This document shows positions 39,801 through 50,782 of a DNA stretch of 64,000 nucleotides, in pieces. The notes below the pieces were generated by a model. It made no database searches and was not told the origin of the DNA. It was given only the letters and a program-made list of their open reading frames with translations. Numbering within the stretch: the first letter of the stretch is position 1; the number at the start of each line of letters is the position of its first letter. The translations under genes were made by a program, and so were the position numbers. The DNA comes from Citrus sinensis (taxonomy: Eukaryota > Streptophyta > Magnoliopsida > Sapindales > Rutaceae): the NCBI RefSeq assembly GCF_022201045.2, contig NC_068558.1:51067501-51131500 (forward strand), read 5' to 3'.

Positions 39801-42800
39801 GTGGGTGTTGCGAAGTCGTATTATGAGGTAATATTCTCGAGACTTTTTTTTTTTCGTTTCAACATAAATGAATGTTTGCATTATTTAATATTTTGATTAT
39901 TTTTTTACATTTTTAGGTTTATATATGTGCCGGCTCTACATAGTGGTGAAGTTATGTGCAATGAGTTGTATGAGTGTTTGATGGAGTGGAATATAGATAG
40001 GAAGTTGTCTATTGTAACTGTTGATAATTGTTCTGCAAATGAGTCCATGATTGATTTGTTGTTGGGACAATTTTCAGCTAGTTCAATGATTATGGGTGGG
40101 AAATTCCTTCACATGCGCTGCTGTGCACATATATTAAACTTGATAGTTAGAGATGGTTTATCTGTAATCCAAAAAGAAGTTGAAAAGATTAGAGAGAGTG
40201 TCCATTACTGGACAGCAACACCTTCTAGATTTGAAAATTTTGAGGCTGCCAAAAAACAATTAGGTGTTAAAGAAACTAAAAACTTAGCACTTGATTGTAA
40301 AACTAGGTGGAATTCCACTTATTTGATGCTTAGTACAGTTTTGTTGTATAAAGATGTATTTATTCGTTTAAAGGAGCGTGATAGAAATTATACATCTTTG
40401 CCTAGTGAGTTGGAGTGGAATTTTTCAAAACTTATGTGTGATTATTTGAAGAGTTTTTATAAGTTAACAGAACTTTTTTCGGGGACACGATATCCGACAT
40501 CTAATTTATTTTTTAGCAAGATTTGTGAAATTAGATTGTCAATGAATGCATGGTTACAATCACCAATTGAGGGGGTAAAAAATATGGCCACTAAGATGAT
40601 TGCGAAGTATGACAAATATTGGGATGTTATTCATGGAGTTCTTGCTGTGGGTACTTTGTTAGATCCTAGGCGTAAAATGTTGTTAATTAACTTTCTATTT
40701 CCCAAAATCTATGGAGAAAGAGCTGAATTTGAAATTGAAAGGGTGCACAAATTATTTGTTGATTTAGTGCATGAGTATGAAGTCAAATATTCATCAAATG
40801 CAAATTGGGGGGTTAATGGTTCAGCTAGTTCTGAAGGTGCTGAAGCAGATGATTCTATCATGGTAGACTTAGACTTAGATGAGATGGCTGATGAGTGGGA
40901 ATCATTTAGAAATCAGAACTCACAAAATAATCATTTCAAAACAGAATTTGAGCTTTATCTTGAGGAAAGTACTTTGCCTTCAACTAGTCAATTTGATATT
41001 TTGTCATAGTGGAAGAATAATCAAGGCAAATATCCTATACTTGCAAAGATTGCGAGAGACTTTTTGGCCATTCCTGTATCAACAGTTGCTTCCGAGTCCG
41101 CCTTTAGCATTGGAGGTAGACATTTGAGTCCTCATCGCAGTAGACTTCAGCCATCTACAGTGGAAGCGTTGGTGTGTACTCAAAATTGGTTTTGGCTTGA
41201 CCACAACCTAAAAGGTATGGAAAATTTATTTATTACATAAAATAAATTAATTTGTTATAGTATCAATTTATTACTAACTAGCTGTTTTGTTTCTTATTTT
41301 TATGATTTATTCATGTTTTTTAGATGGAATTCCAGAGGAAGCAATACTTTTTGCAGAACAACTTATTGATGAAAGTTTGATGAGTGAGTTGTGAACAACA
41401 ATGAATCAAGTAAAGAAGAATAGAAAATGATGGAGAAAAGTTTAAACTTTGGATTTGTGGTTTTTAATTTGAACTTTGAATTGAGACTTGTGTAATTGTG
41501 TTATGGATTTATATTTGTGGCCGTTTTATTACTTGAAACAACCGTTTGAATTGTAGAGTTTGCACACTAGCTGTTTGAATTGTAGAGTTTGCAGAGAGTT
41601 GATTAATTGTGATTTGTGAGCACTGGATTATTATGCCATTAATTGTGATTTGTTGTTTAAGTTTTAATTATTAAGTGCTGGGATGGCATTTGAAACATTG
41701 AGAATTTGAGATAGGTTTACAAACTTCATGTGGTAGAGATGATGTTGAAATATCGTGCAAAGTATGGACTGTATGGTTATCTTGATGATGTTGGTATGTG
41801 GTAGAGAAAAGCTTGGGGACATTCTCCAATCTTTTATGCTATGTTACAGGGGCTGTCCAGTGTGTGTAAATCTCATCTTTTTGTTTATGTTAATATTTCC
41901 TTTAGTTACATTAGTTGTGTTTTGGTTCTATCACTAATAATGAAAGTGAAATTTGAAATTTCATTATTGATCCGGGTTCAAAACCCGGAATCCGGAAACC
42001 CGGATTTTTTCGGGTTGAACCCGGACCCGGACCCAGATGGAAAAAACCGGGTTTTAATCCGGGTCCGGGAAAAAGAAAATGACGTCCGGGTCCGGAACCG
42101 GGAAGGCTAAACCCGGACCCGGACCCGGATTTTGCCATCCCTATAAAGGGATGGTAGGGGTTCAACAAAATTAACATTGCACAATCATAAATAGCCTATT
42201 ACAAAATTCAAAAGTTAAAACATTTAAGAAGATATTTAAATTGTCCTTACCGCCAAACTGAACTTTTTTGCTAAGTTCATCAACTTTAAAGCTATTCCAC
42301 TGAGCACTCGAGTTCTGAGGGCTAAGTCAACAAAACCATGGCGGAAATGGAATGCAATGCTATCGATAATAACAACCTTAACCTGTTATACAATTAATAG
42401 TCAAATAAGCAAGAAAGCTGATGCAATACATGCACAACATAATGATAAGTGATTCAACTTTAACCAATCTATACAACAAGGAGTCAATGAATATGCAGAT
42501 GAGAAATTTTATTTGCCATACTCCTAATATAAGAGCACATACATGGGGAAATCCCAGATCAGTAATTTAAACAATTCAAAAACACCATCCATGTATGCTT
42601 CTTAACCATAGTTTTAACAAGAAAATCAATAAAAGGCATAGTCTCATATAGAATAGAAAATGTGACAGGAATCAGATAACTACAATTCACAAGTAAAATG
42701 ATTTCTGGTATGTTCAAGAGCAACATATTCATGTTATACTTATACCTACATCTTTATGCTCTGAAACGAACTTGTCAAGGTAATTTATCACCGCAGATTG

Positions 42801-43982
42801 CTCTGTATAACTGCAGATGCGGAAATAGAATATATTTTCCAAAATATCTTTCGGTTGTGTTTTAACTTGGCAATCATTCCGCAAAAATCGATTATATTCC
42901 AACATGTCCTCTACACATGCCTCAGCAATTTGTAAGGCACGCTCAACCATAAAGCTACCTTCTGTATCTAAATATCAAAAGCGTTGTGTTATAGCTTACA
43001 GCTTTATGGTGAGATCAAGTGAAACAACACGAGAACCAATATTGATATCTACAAGCCTAAACACTTGCCTATGTATATTGCCTTCCCACCAAGCCCACCA
43101 AATTCTACTGGAATTTGAACATTGACTGCAAGCTGAATCCTGTAAACATAAAAAATTAAATATGATAACTTCCAAAAGAACATGCCACTTTTACAGTAGC
43201 AGAAAGTTAAAAGGACAGGAACCCTTACCCAAGCTGCGTTTTGCCAATACCAGGTACCCCGCCTGCATATATGAGCAAAAAAATAAGAAAACTAATATTT
43301 CTTAAAACAAAGCCTTTATATTAGAAGCACCAACGGGGCACAAGACGAAGAAATTAGCCCAATGCGAGAGAAGTGATAACAAACCAATTTCGGTAACTTC
43401 TCTGCAACCGATTCCACCACCCAGTATGTTATCTAGATCGGCACAAGATGTAGTAATCCTTGCCAACGACTCCTGTTCCTCCTGGAGCATGTCCCAGGCA
43501 GTCTGTGTACCTGTATGCCGCAAACATCAAACAATCTCATAGCTATTAACTAATATGCTGGAATATTTATCCAGATACAAATTAGTGTCATTTAAAGACG
43601 GCATTATTGGTAAGAAAAAAAAAAGGAGAATCAAAGAGGAAATGGATTACAATTCAGAATAGATTGACACCAGCTGTTTGATGCAACCTTTAGAATTTCA
43701 ACAGCTTCGGTCTCTGAAATTTTTAAATCTGTTTTAAGCAAAGCAGCAAGTGAATTATATATATGTTATATGAATGTAGTTCGTGTAGCAATTACAACAA
43801 ACACTTGGTATGTGAAATTCGTTATAGTACCATATAATTAAAAACTAAATTTAAAAAAAAAAAAAATTACCGCGAGATATATCAGAAGAGGAGGCCGAAC
43901 AAATTGAAGAAAGAGAAGTGTAACCTGCAGATATTAGTTTCCCTCTTTGCGTTGCTGAGATTGGTAGTTTCGAAACCTCCAT
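36886..43982 (-). CDS. RAD51C: DNA repair protein RAD51C, split by a transposon-bearing intron
   Basis: Nine exons (43982-43871, 43728-43651, 43510-43385, 43262-43229, 43139-43069, 42967-42750, 42382-42251, 37310-37244, 37061-36886) give 1,014 nt and 337 residues. It is a RAD51 paralog ATPase that acts with XRCC3 in homologous recombination and meiosis in the nucleus. Walker A is GVPGIGKT (107-114) and Walker B is VVIIDS (216-221). The C-terminus SKRIKMM matches Arabidopsis RAD51C (SKRVKMM) and resembles a nuclear signal. Intron 5 begins GC rather than GT (AG|GCAAGT). Intron 7 is 4,940 nt because it houses a 4,694-bp hAT transposon on the opposite strand; without the element and one target copy it would be about 238 nt. 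The coding frame is intact throughout. The junction after exon 2 gives a Cys codon and is the least certain. Confidence 0.93.
37466..37625. repeat. Left subterminal CCGGGT/ACCCGG array of the hAT element
   Basis: About 160 bases are packed with ACCCGG, CCGGGT and TCCGGA units in both orientations, far richer in GC and CpG than the surroundings. Clustered subterminal motifs in hAT elements bind the transposase (AAACGG in Ac); a similar role is inferred here. High CpG content also makes it a likely target of DNA methylation. Confidence 0.85.
38090..38245 (+). repeat. TTGTGTTGTGTACTTG tandem repeat inside the hAT element
   Basis: Units built from 'GATTTGTGTTGTG' and a longer 55-base unit ending CTGCTGTGAACACCATT are repeated in tandem within the element's 5' non-coding region. 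The longer unit occurs twice, followed by a partial third. It has no evident coding role. Confidence 0.7.
38514..38583 (+). pseudogene. Captured 14-3-3 exon fragment inside the hAT element
   Basis: The translation [20 protein letters not shown], followed by TLI, is the highly conserved C-terminal segment of plant 14-3-3 proteins, which normally reads AFDEAI(A/S)[16 protein letters not shown] and goes on to MQLLRDNLTLW. Here the match stops after about 23 codons. It starts directly after an AG preceded by a T-rich tract, where plant 14-3-3 genes have an intron acceptor as I recall them. The fragment was therefore probably copied from genomic DNA with its intron edge, not from mRNA. It lies in the same orientation as the transposase, about 430 bases upstream of its start. 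It is not a working gene but may be spliced into transposon transcripts. Confidence 0.85.
39010..41394 (+). pseudogene. hAT transposase gene (BED zinc finger, hATC domain) with one in-frame stop
   Basis: Three exons (39010-39827, 39917-41214, 41324-41394) keep one frame over 2,187 nt, equivalent to 728 residues plus stop. The order is an acidic N-terminus, a Gly/Arg-rich linker, and a BED zinc finger (about residues 85-140; CNYC then H and C). The RNase H-like core follows with [17 protein letters not shown] and the hAT-type [15 protein letters not shown]. The C-terminal hATC dimerisation domain ([17 protein letters not shown]) comes last. A single TAG at 41007-41009 falls just before the hATC domain, where relatives have a tryptophan (typically ...WW). 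Everything after it stays in frame with a normal intron and stop, so this copy appears disabled by one recent change or subject to read-through. As a plain DNA transposon gene it could still be mobilised by a related active copy. Confidence 0.9.
41970..42128. repeat. Right subterminal CCGGGT/ACCCGG array of the hAT element
   Basis: It mirrors the left array, with about fifteen ACCCGG/CCGGGT/TCCGG units in mixed orientation directly inside the right terminal repeat. Its density and GC-richness match the left end, which supports both as functional transposon ends. Confidence 0.85.
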
Positions 43983-44863
43983 CTTTTCTTCTCTCCTTTT
44001 CGTCTCCTCGCGCTCTCACCTCACACGCCTTTCCTCTTCTCAGACATAGGGCCCACAAGCTAGTGTTAACTGTTAAGGCGGGTTTTGGTTCACAATCAAT
44101 TTCAAAATTTAAAAATAATAAACAAACCATAATAAAATGTTTTTTTAGGGACTTGATTATCTAAAAATTTTCCTTATCGTTGTTTCATAATAGAAAAAAG
44201 GCACTTTATATTACTAAATCGCATATAAAAATCTATAACAAAGTCAATTTACATTTAATACTAAAATAAACCACTATAAATTTTTTAAAAATATCAATTG
44301 TAGTTTTGATATCCAAGTTTTAAATTTAATATTAGATGCAAATTTTAGTATTATATGATTATTGAAATTTAACCCGCATTAAATTATATCTTAAATTTCG
44401 AAATTTGTCTTCAAAGTGAAAATCAAAATTTTTTTTATTTTACTTTCTTGTTTTAAAGGAAAACAGCGTTAATAGAAGCCATAATATACAAAAAGGCAAG
44501 AGTAAAAACATGAGGAATTTGATTGATACTCTTGAATTCTGAAACAATCAAACAAGTACCTTCTCGTTACTTCAGTTGACGATGCAAAAAAAAATGCATT
44601 TGCAGTTACAAATTTGAATCTCAATTTGGCACAAACAGTAACATAGTTGGGCGCTAGGCTATTACAGAAAATGTAACAAGCTTACAATGGCTCCCAATCC
44701 CAGCATTATACTGCTCATTAGTATCAAAAGCCCGGCATGCCAGCGGCAAACAATCTCTATTGACCACCAAAATACTTGATTCAGAGTGCAATGGTCAGTC
44801 ATAAATCAGAGATAGTTACAGCTTGTTGAATTTGCTACAAATGGCTCAATGCATGGATCCATA
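43983..44863. other. RAD51C promoter and GCP1 3' flank
   Basis: It holds the RAD51C upstream region, with a GGGCCCA site-II-like element at about 44048, and the 3' end of the tandemly arranged GCP1 gene. It is AT-rich with no further gene seen. Confidence 0.6.
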
Positions 44864-47800
44864 TCAAGGAGATTGCTGCTGCATAGATGCCTGGATGATA
44901 GATGTGAGAGAAGGATGCATTCGAGCTTTTCTCAAGGACCGCGCTTCGCTTCTTCCTTCAGCAAATTCCTCTCCCAATGGCCACCGTGGCCGTAAATCAT
45001 ACTAATAACACAAATATGTGATAAAAGTAAAACTACGATTACAGGAAGCCAGCCCTTACTCAGAGAAAGCAATCAACTTTTCAACTTACCATAAAATCTT
45101 CAGGGTCATCTGCAGGTGGTGGAGGATCAAACCTTCCAACACAGAAATGCTCAATGCCAGTCCAAGCCACCATTACACCTATATAGATGGAAAGCAAGGG
45201 ATTTCATTAGCCATTAGATGTCATGGCAAGCAAGGGATTTCATTAGCCATTAGATGTCATGGCCTGCTTATCTCACAAGAAAGAAACTTTTTCTTAGCAT
45301 ACCAAGGCAAAATCCCTAGTTTAAACCATGACAAATAAAAGCTAATGACATTGTTATACGTACAACCTTTTGATTGTCATATTGTTTGAAGAAATGAAAC
45401 TGAAGTCTTGATACTGTTATATTTATGAGGGATTGGAATAAAGGAATTATCACAATCTTCCTGTCATATCCTCTTCAGCAGAATGGTAGAGAGCAATGCG
45501 GAGTAAGTAAATTACTTCTTATAAGTAAAATCTAAAAACCTTCACTCTGCTCAGAGAAAACAAGGAACAGTTTGAAAAGTGAAATACAACTTACCATTGT
45601 CAGTACAAAGGCTGGGAGGAGGGCACACAAGTTGCAGGCTGTTATTTTTAACTACCCGATCAAGTCGAGCCCTAACATACTTATTTGATGCAACACCTCC
45701 AGAGACTACCTGCACGATAATAATGTCACACACCACTAAGAGGTCGAAACCACTTAGAGCGTGGATTTAAGATAATTAGACAGTTGCAGTTGACATCACC
45801 AGATGTTTTATAGAAGGCTCAATCTTCAATGCCCATTCAATTGCTCGTTCACACCTTTCCTCTAGATGTAATACTGCAACTCGCTGCACGAAATGTAATT
45901 GAAAATTATTAATTGAACATTACTCATGCATAAACTAACAGGAGCATGTTGACAACATGAATTTCATCATTTCTTTCTCCTTCCGCAACCCCCCCCCCTC
46001 CCCCCCCACACAAAAAAAAAAAAAGAACCTGAAAAGAGGCAGCAATATTTGCCCGAGATTTTCTGTCTTGGCAGCTGGTAGAAGAAATGGGAATCCTAGA
46101 ATCACTGCATGTAGCCAATGCACATCAATAGGTAGGTGGATACAGCAAAGGGTTGAAAATATATTAGTAGTAGTTAGTGTGAGATTCAGAACCATGTCTC
46201 CTTAATTGTTTATAAGGTATATATCATATCACCCTACATTTTGTCTTGATTAAGTTCAATAATATTGAGAAATGGCCAATATACCTGGAATGCCCATTTT
46301 GCACCTAATGTGGTCATTAAAAGGACAAATATTGGCACTGGAAAAACAGTGATAGTTGAATATTTCCCAACATTGCTGGAGTTAATTAAGGCAAAACACA
46401 GAGAGGAAGATAGAAGTATTTTCCTGTATTTCCATTGACTTAATTTACATTAATTTTATGAGTCAAGAGAACCAATGTGGCTGACTAGAGTTGACATTGC
46501 AGATACAACTCCAAACAGTTGCAAACATTGATATTTAACTTACATATTTTTGGATTCAATTGCCAGTCTCACTTGAGTCTTCAGACCAGCATATGAGAAG
46601 TTGCAATCTTTATGTTGTTTCATTGGGGTCTATTAAAAAATAATTGCCAAAATTAAGAGTGTACCATAAGAGAATGCAAAGATCAGTCATACGACAAACT
46701 TGTTGAACAAGCATAAAAGACAGTCTAACATACCTTGATCACCAAAAAAAAAAATGATAAATTTTTAGGCAAACCAACTTACTGAGAATTTGACAGACTC
46801 AGCATCACCCTCTAGAGCAAGTTTCTCCACAGCTGGTCCACCACTTCTCCTCATATCCAGACCCAGCCATTTTGCTGTCTTATCAAATGCCTCACCAATT
46901 GCATCGTCTATTGTGGTCCCAAGCTGTGTGTATTGCCCAAGATTATGCGCAAGAACAAGTAGATTGTGACCACCTAAGAAACAGACAAGCCAGCAGTCAT
47001 CATAACCTTTACAATAATTGCCAAAAGAGATAGAACAAACAGTGAGGGGTTTGAAGTAACCACTGAATAACTGACGCTCTTCTTAACCAAAGAATGACTA
47101 GTATGCGAAGACTTGCAATTCAACAAAGGAAACATTGAGGCAGCAGTCTCACGAGAAAAGATCAAATAACAGCTAAGCAAAAAGTTTTCATCAAGTGCAT
47201 CAAGGACTTGAGTTACATCTCCTGGACTTACCATAAAATTAGTAGGAAGTTCCTCCCTTCTCATTCACCAGGAGATCATGCATATTAATATTGCTAATAT
47301 ACATGTTGTGCATCCTAATCATGCAGCAGGATCACAATCACCCATGGTTTCAAATCACAGAGTGAGATTTGTCCCATATATATGGTTATATTCCATTACT
47401 CTAAACTACTCAAAATCTTTATTCCTCTTCACACAAAATTATCAGTTAAACCAAGAAAATAAGGACTAGGGGAGAAGTAAAGTTTATACCTGATATAAGC
47501 AAAGCTAAGAAAGGAAATCGCAAGTCCTGTTCAATTAATCTAGACATAAAAAGAAATACATTAGATGCTGGCAAGCAACTACATAATAGTGATTAAGCTC
47601 TTATAACAGCATGATTACATCATTACTTAAGAAGCAAAAACATGTGGTAATTAACTTGTGTCTTTCTGTCCTATATGTATGTTATTGAATAGATCAAGGA
47701 AGTCATTCTGCATTCTAGTCATAGTTAACCCTTGCCTGGCTACTAAAGCATGAGCCTCCATGTGGTGAACACCAACAATGGGTAGATTGAATTGACCAGC

Positions 47801-49258
47801 AATCTTCCGAGCTTTCTGCACACCAACTGTATTCCAGTATATACAAAAGTAGAACTTGTGAATCCCATCCTCACAATAATTTTCCGCTACCCTAGTTCAC
47901 AATAGAACTTGTAAAATATGTTTTAAATTACCACGAAGACATAGGCTTAATCCGGGACCAATAGTGACAGCAACTGCAGAAAGATCTCTCTCAGTTAAAT
48001 TGGCTTTATGGAGTGCTTCTTGCACAACCTGCATTTAAAAATCACAAATTCAAAACCATCTGAGCATTAAACCAATTTTAAGCAAAGTCTAAAGAATTAC
48101 ACAAACCATATGAGAAAAATGCAAGATCAAGACACATTCACGGGTTATTGACAAAGACTGTGTCACAAAAATATAATACTAATTTGCAAAACTATAATGC
48201 AACATAAACTTGGATGGTGAAACTATTGGTGACAGAGATGTAGAATTAATGTCACCACACGAGATAAAGTACCCAGCACACTTGTTACCAGATATCATAC
48301 CGGATCAATAGCTAGTGAGTGTGCTTCTTCAGCCATCTTTGGAGCTACACCTCCATATTTAGCTAGCAGATCTGCCTTGACATAGTACAGACTTGAAAAA
48401 TCAGCATATGGCATATAAACCGAAAAGCAAACACAGACTGACAGCTAACTCAACTAAAATTATCATGAATGCAAGTCAGGGTAGACATGAAAAAATCACC
48501 TTGATTTTTCTGGTTTTCACTAATGCAGTCAATTTATGTGGCAGCCAATTGCAATGATTTGATAACAAAAACAAACATTTTTTGTTCTAAGATATGTTTA
48601 TGCTAGTTCCATTTGTAGCCCTTGCTTCAATTAATTTTATAATTTAAACCGCACAACACAAAATTGTAAATCATATAACCAACATACCTGTTAGTTGATT
48701 CAAAACAAATTTTAGTAGAATCTGAAACCAAAATATCAAATTCAACCTAATAAACGCAATCTTTACCTGAGAAGACACAACTTGACTGAGAATTTCACCA
48801 TTGCCTCTCACCTACAATCACCCAAAAAACAAGAAACAAACTAACCCCATTAAGAAATAAAATAAAAATAGACACCCCAATTAGGATTTCTGCAAACACA
48901 GCATTCACTTAGAAATATATATTAAAAGATAGTGCTAATTCTCCTTGATAGAACTCCACCAAAATTAAAAACACGCAAGGAAATGGCTTACAACAGCAGC
49001 CGCCGTGTCATCGCAACTCGTTTCGATGCCGAGAATTATTAAATCATCTTTAGCACTCATCTTGATTTGGCCGAAATTCTTTGAACTGAAGTGACGGTTT
49101 GGTAGAGAAAAAATTCTGAGAGGGGACCACGTGGGTCTTATTATTTGTCGATTGTGACGGACAAATAATCCTGGAGACATTGGCGAATAGTTAAGCGAGG
49201 GTTTTTGAAGGAGATTTAGGCGCGAAATTCTTGAGGAGAGTGTTTGTAACGAAGACAT
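44864..49258 (-). CDS. GCP1: Organellar tRNA N6-adenosine threonylcarbamoyltransferase (Qri7/GCP1)
   Basis: Thirteen exons (49258-48992, 48811-48767, 48375-48301, 48028-47932, 47826-47736, 47539-47490, 46973-46783, 46629-46544, 46104-46029, 45883-45800, 45709-45595, 45178-45090, 45001-44864) give 1,404 nt and 467 residues. It belongs to the TsaD/Kae1/Qri7 family, which transfers threonylcarbamoyl to A37 of ANN-decoding tRNAs (t6A). The organellar form works in mitochondria, with Arabidopsis GCP1 (At2g45270) embryo-essential. Seen are [14 protein letters not shown], metal-binding HHMEAH, SGGHNLL and [15 protein letters not shown], and a basic N-terminus suited to targeting. Upstream in-frame ATGs at 49303 and 49288 make the start uncertain. 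Intron 5 appears to use a GC donor (AG|GCAAGG); a GT donor 6 nt on would add two residues. A 36-base tandem duplication lies in intron 11 (about 45193-45264). Confidence 0.93.
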
Positions 49259-50782
49259 CGTTTTTGGGTGATCTGAAAAGCTTGCCATGTGGTGCAACGG
49301 CAATATAAGTTAGATAACACTGGATCAGTTTCCCAAACGCCACCGTTTCAGGAATGGCTCGTTGAGGAATTTGATTGGTCGATATCGTTTGGATAAAGAC
49401 CACGAAACCATTTCCTTTCGTTTGACTTTGAGACCTCCCAGGTACCAAAAAAAAAAGGAATAATAACATTTGGCTCCCAATTTATTAAATTTTCTCAATG
49501 AATACATATTTTTGAATTTTTATGAAATAGGTCCCTATCTGCTAAAACTGACACGCGACTGATAAAACTGGCAAGTGAGTAGTGACTCCTCCTAAGTGAC
49601 TGAAATTGGGTTCTTCAAAAAATTATAATCTTAAATTTTTTTTTTTTTAACTTTTGGGAAGAGTCTTACAATCTATTATTATCATAATGAAAGTTCTTCT
49701 TTTTCCCACGATAATATGGTTTTGCCATTCAAAATTAGAAACTCCGCAACCAATGAGGGCAAGATCTTTCCTATAGAGATCAATATTTCTAATAGAGGAA
49801 TAAGCCCCTCACGAATAGTTGAGTTCTTGCCCTCCAACATAATGAAACTATTGTTTTACCTTCTAATCAATCACTAAAGGCGGCTCAAGAATACTGAAGG
49901 TCTTATATGAAAATTTTTTTTTTACCAGCCTAAATTAATTGCTTCATAATAATCGTTTTTGAATTAAAAATATCACAAAATAATTTATATAAAAGGATGA
50001 TTATCAATAGGGATCCCCTTCTGGAAAATGAGATATATTTCAAATTTGTGATCACTAGAAAAACTGTCTAATTTGCGCTGTGACAGAATTGGCGCTACCA
50101 AGAGATTCATGTGTCGTGACATTTTTATTTGACTCTAGGTTTACACACGTTGTGTAAGCAGTAAGACATGATTACATGATAAAATAAAACCAGATACAGT
50201 CATTAATGAGATATTATCTTATGTTGATTCTGAAAGATCATACCAATAAATTAGAATCTAGCAGCATCATCTCTCTTTAGGTACAATATCTCTGTAGATT
50301 GATGACACAATCAACGTTTTGCCTATCAAGAGTTCCTTCTCTGGGGATTCGTAGATAGATGCGTCATGCAGCCATTAAGCAACCGGTAATCCGATTTATC
50401 TAACGGTAGTAATGTCACGGCCAATGGCCCTCAAAATCATCATATTTCTATCGTGAATAAACAAATTTGGTTCTTGGTCACCTCTGCATTCCATTACTTA
50501 CTCCAGAATTCAGATGCATGCATGAATGCAGTAGCTTTTCCCAAGATAAGGTTTGTTCATCTATTGGTCAATCGTCTCCATAACTGTTAACTAACAAACC
50601 CAGTAAGTAAAAGAGCAATGTAACTTCGTGTACGTGTCAGCATTACCTTAATTGCTTCGCATGACCACCATATATATATAAATATATATGTAGTGTCGAA
50701 TTGACAACTCATTTTCCCATAGAAATTCAGACAGTCACGGGAAAAAACTTTCGGTCCGCAGCTTCCCTCTGTGTGAGCAATA
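49259..50782. other. Divergent promoter region between GCP1 and the NPF transporter
   Basis: No gene is supported. The left 200 bases may include GCP1 leader sequence. The right end has a strong AT-rich TATA-like run ahead of the transporter gene. The remainder is AT-rich spacer. Confidence 0.6.
50671..50690 (+). promoter_or_regulatory. TATA-box region of the NPF transporter gene
   Basis: A TATATATATAAATATATAT run lies about 95-110 bases upstream of the start codon, a plausible TATA element with a transcription start near 50700. The call rests on position and composition only. Confidence 0.4.

Larger units (their letters stand above)
37450..42143 (+). mobile_element. Ac-like hAT DNA transposon, nearly whole
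   Basis: Structural evidence is complete. The terminal inverted repeats are TAGGGATGTCAAAAT at 37450-37464 and the complement of TAGGGATGGCAAAAT at 42129-42143, matching at 14 of 15 positions, and the exact 8-bp duplication TAAAGGGA flanks them at 37442-37449 and 42144-42151. An 8-bp duplication and a TAGGGATG terminus are the marks of the Ac branch of hAT, and Ac itself is about 4.6 kb. Both ends carry dense CCGGGT/ACCCGG arrays, likely transposase-binding sites. Inside is a three-exon transposase gene in plus orientation, preceded by a long leader with a captured 14-3-3 exon. The element lies in RAD51C intron 7, antisense to the host gene. The perfect duplication and near-identical ends suggest a fairly recent insertion; no age was computed. 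Confidence 0.96.

Noticed and set aside
46005-46104. C-run and A-run near GCP1 exon 9 as a possible retroposed tail
   Set aside because: No flanking duplication; best explained as simple-sequence expansion in intron 9 just past the donor.
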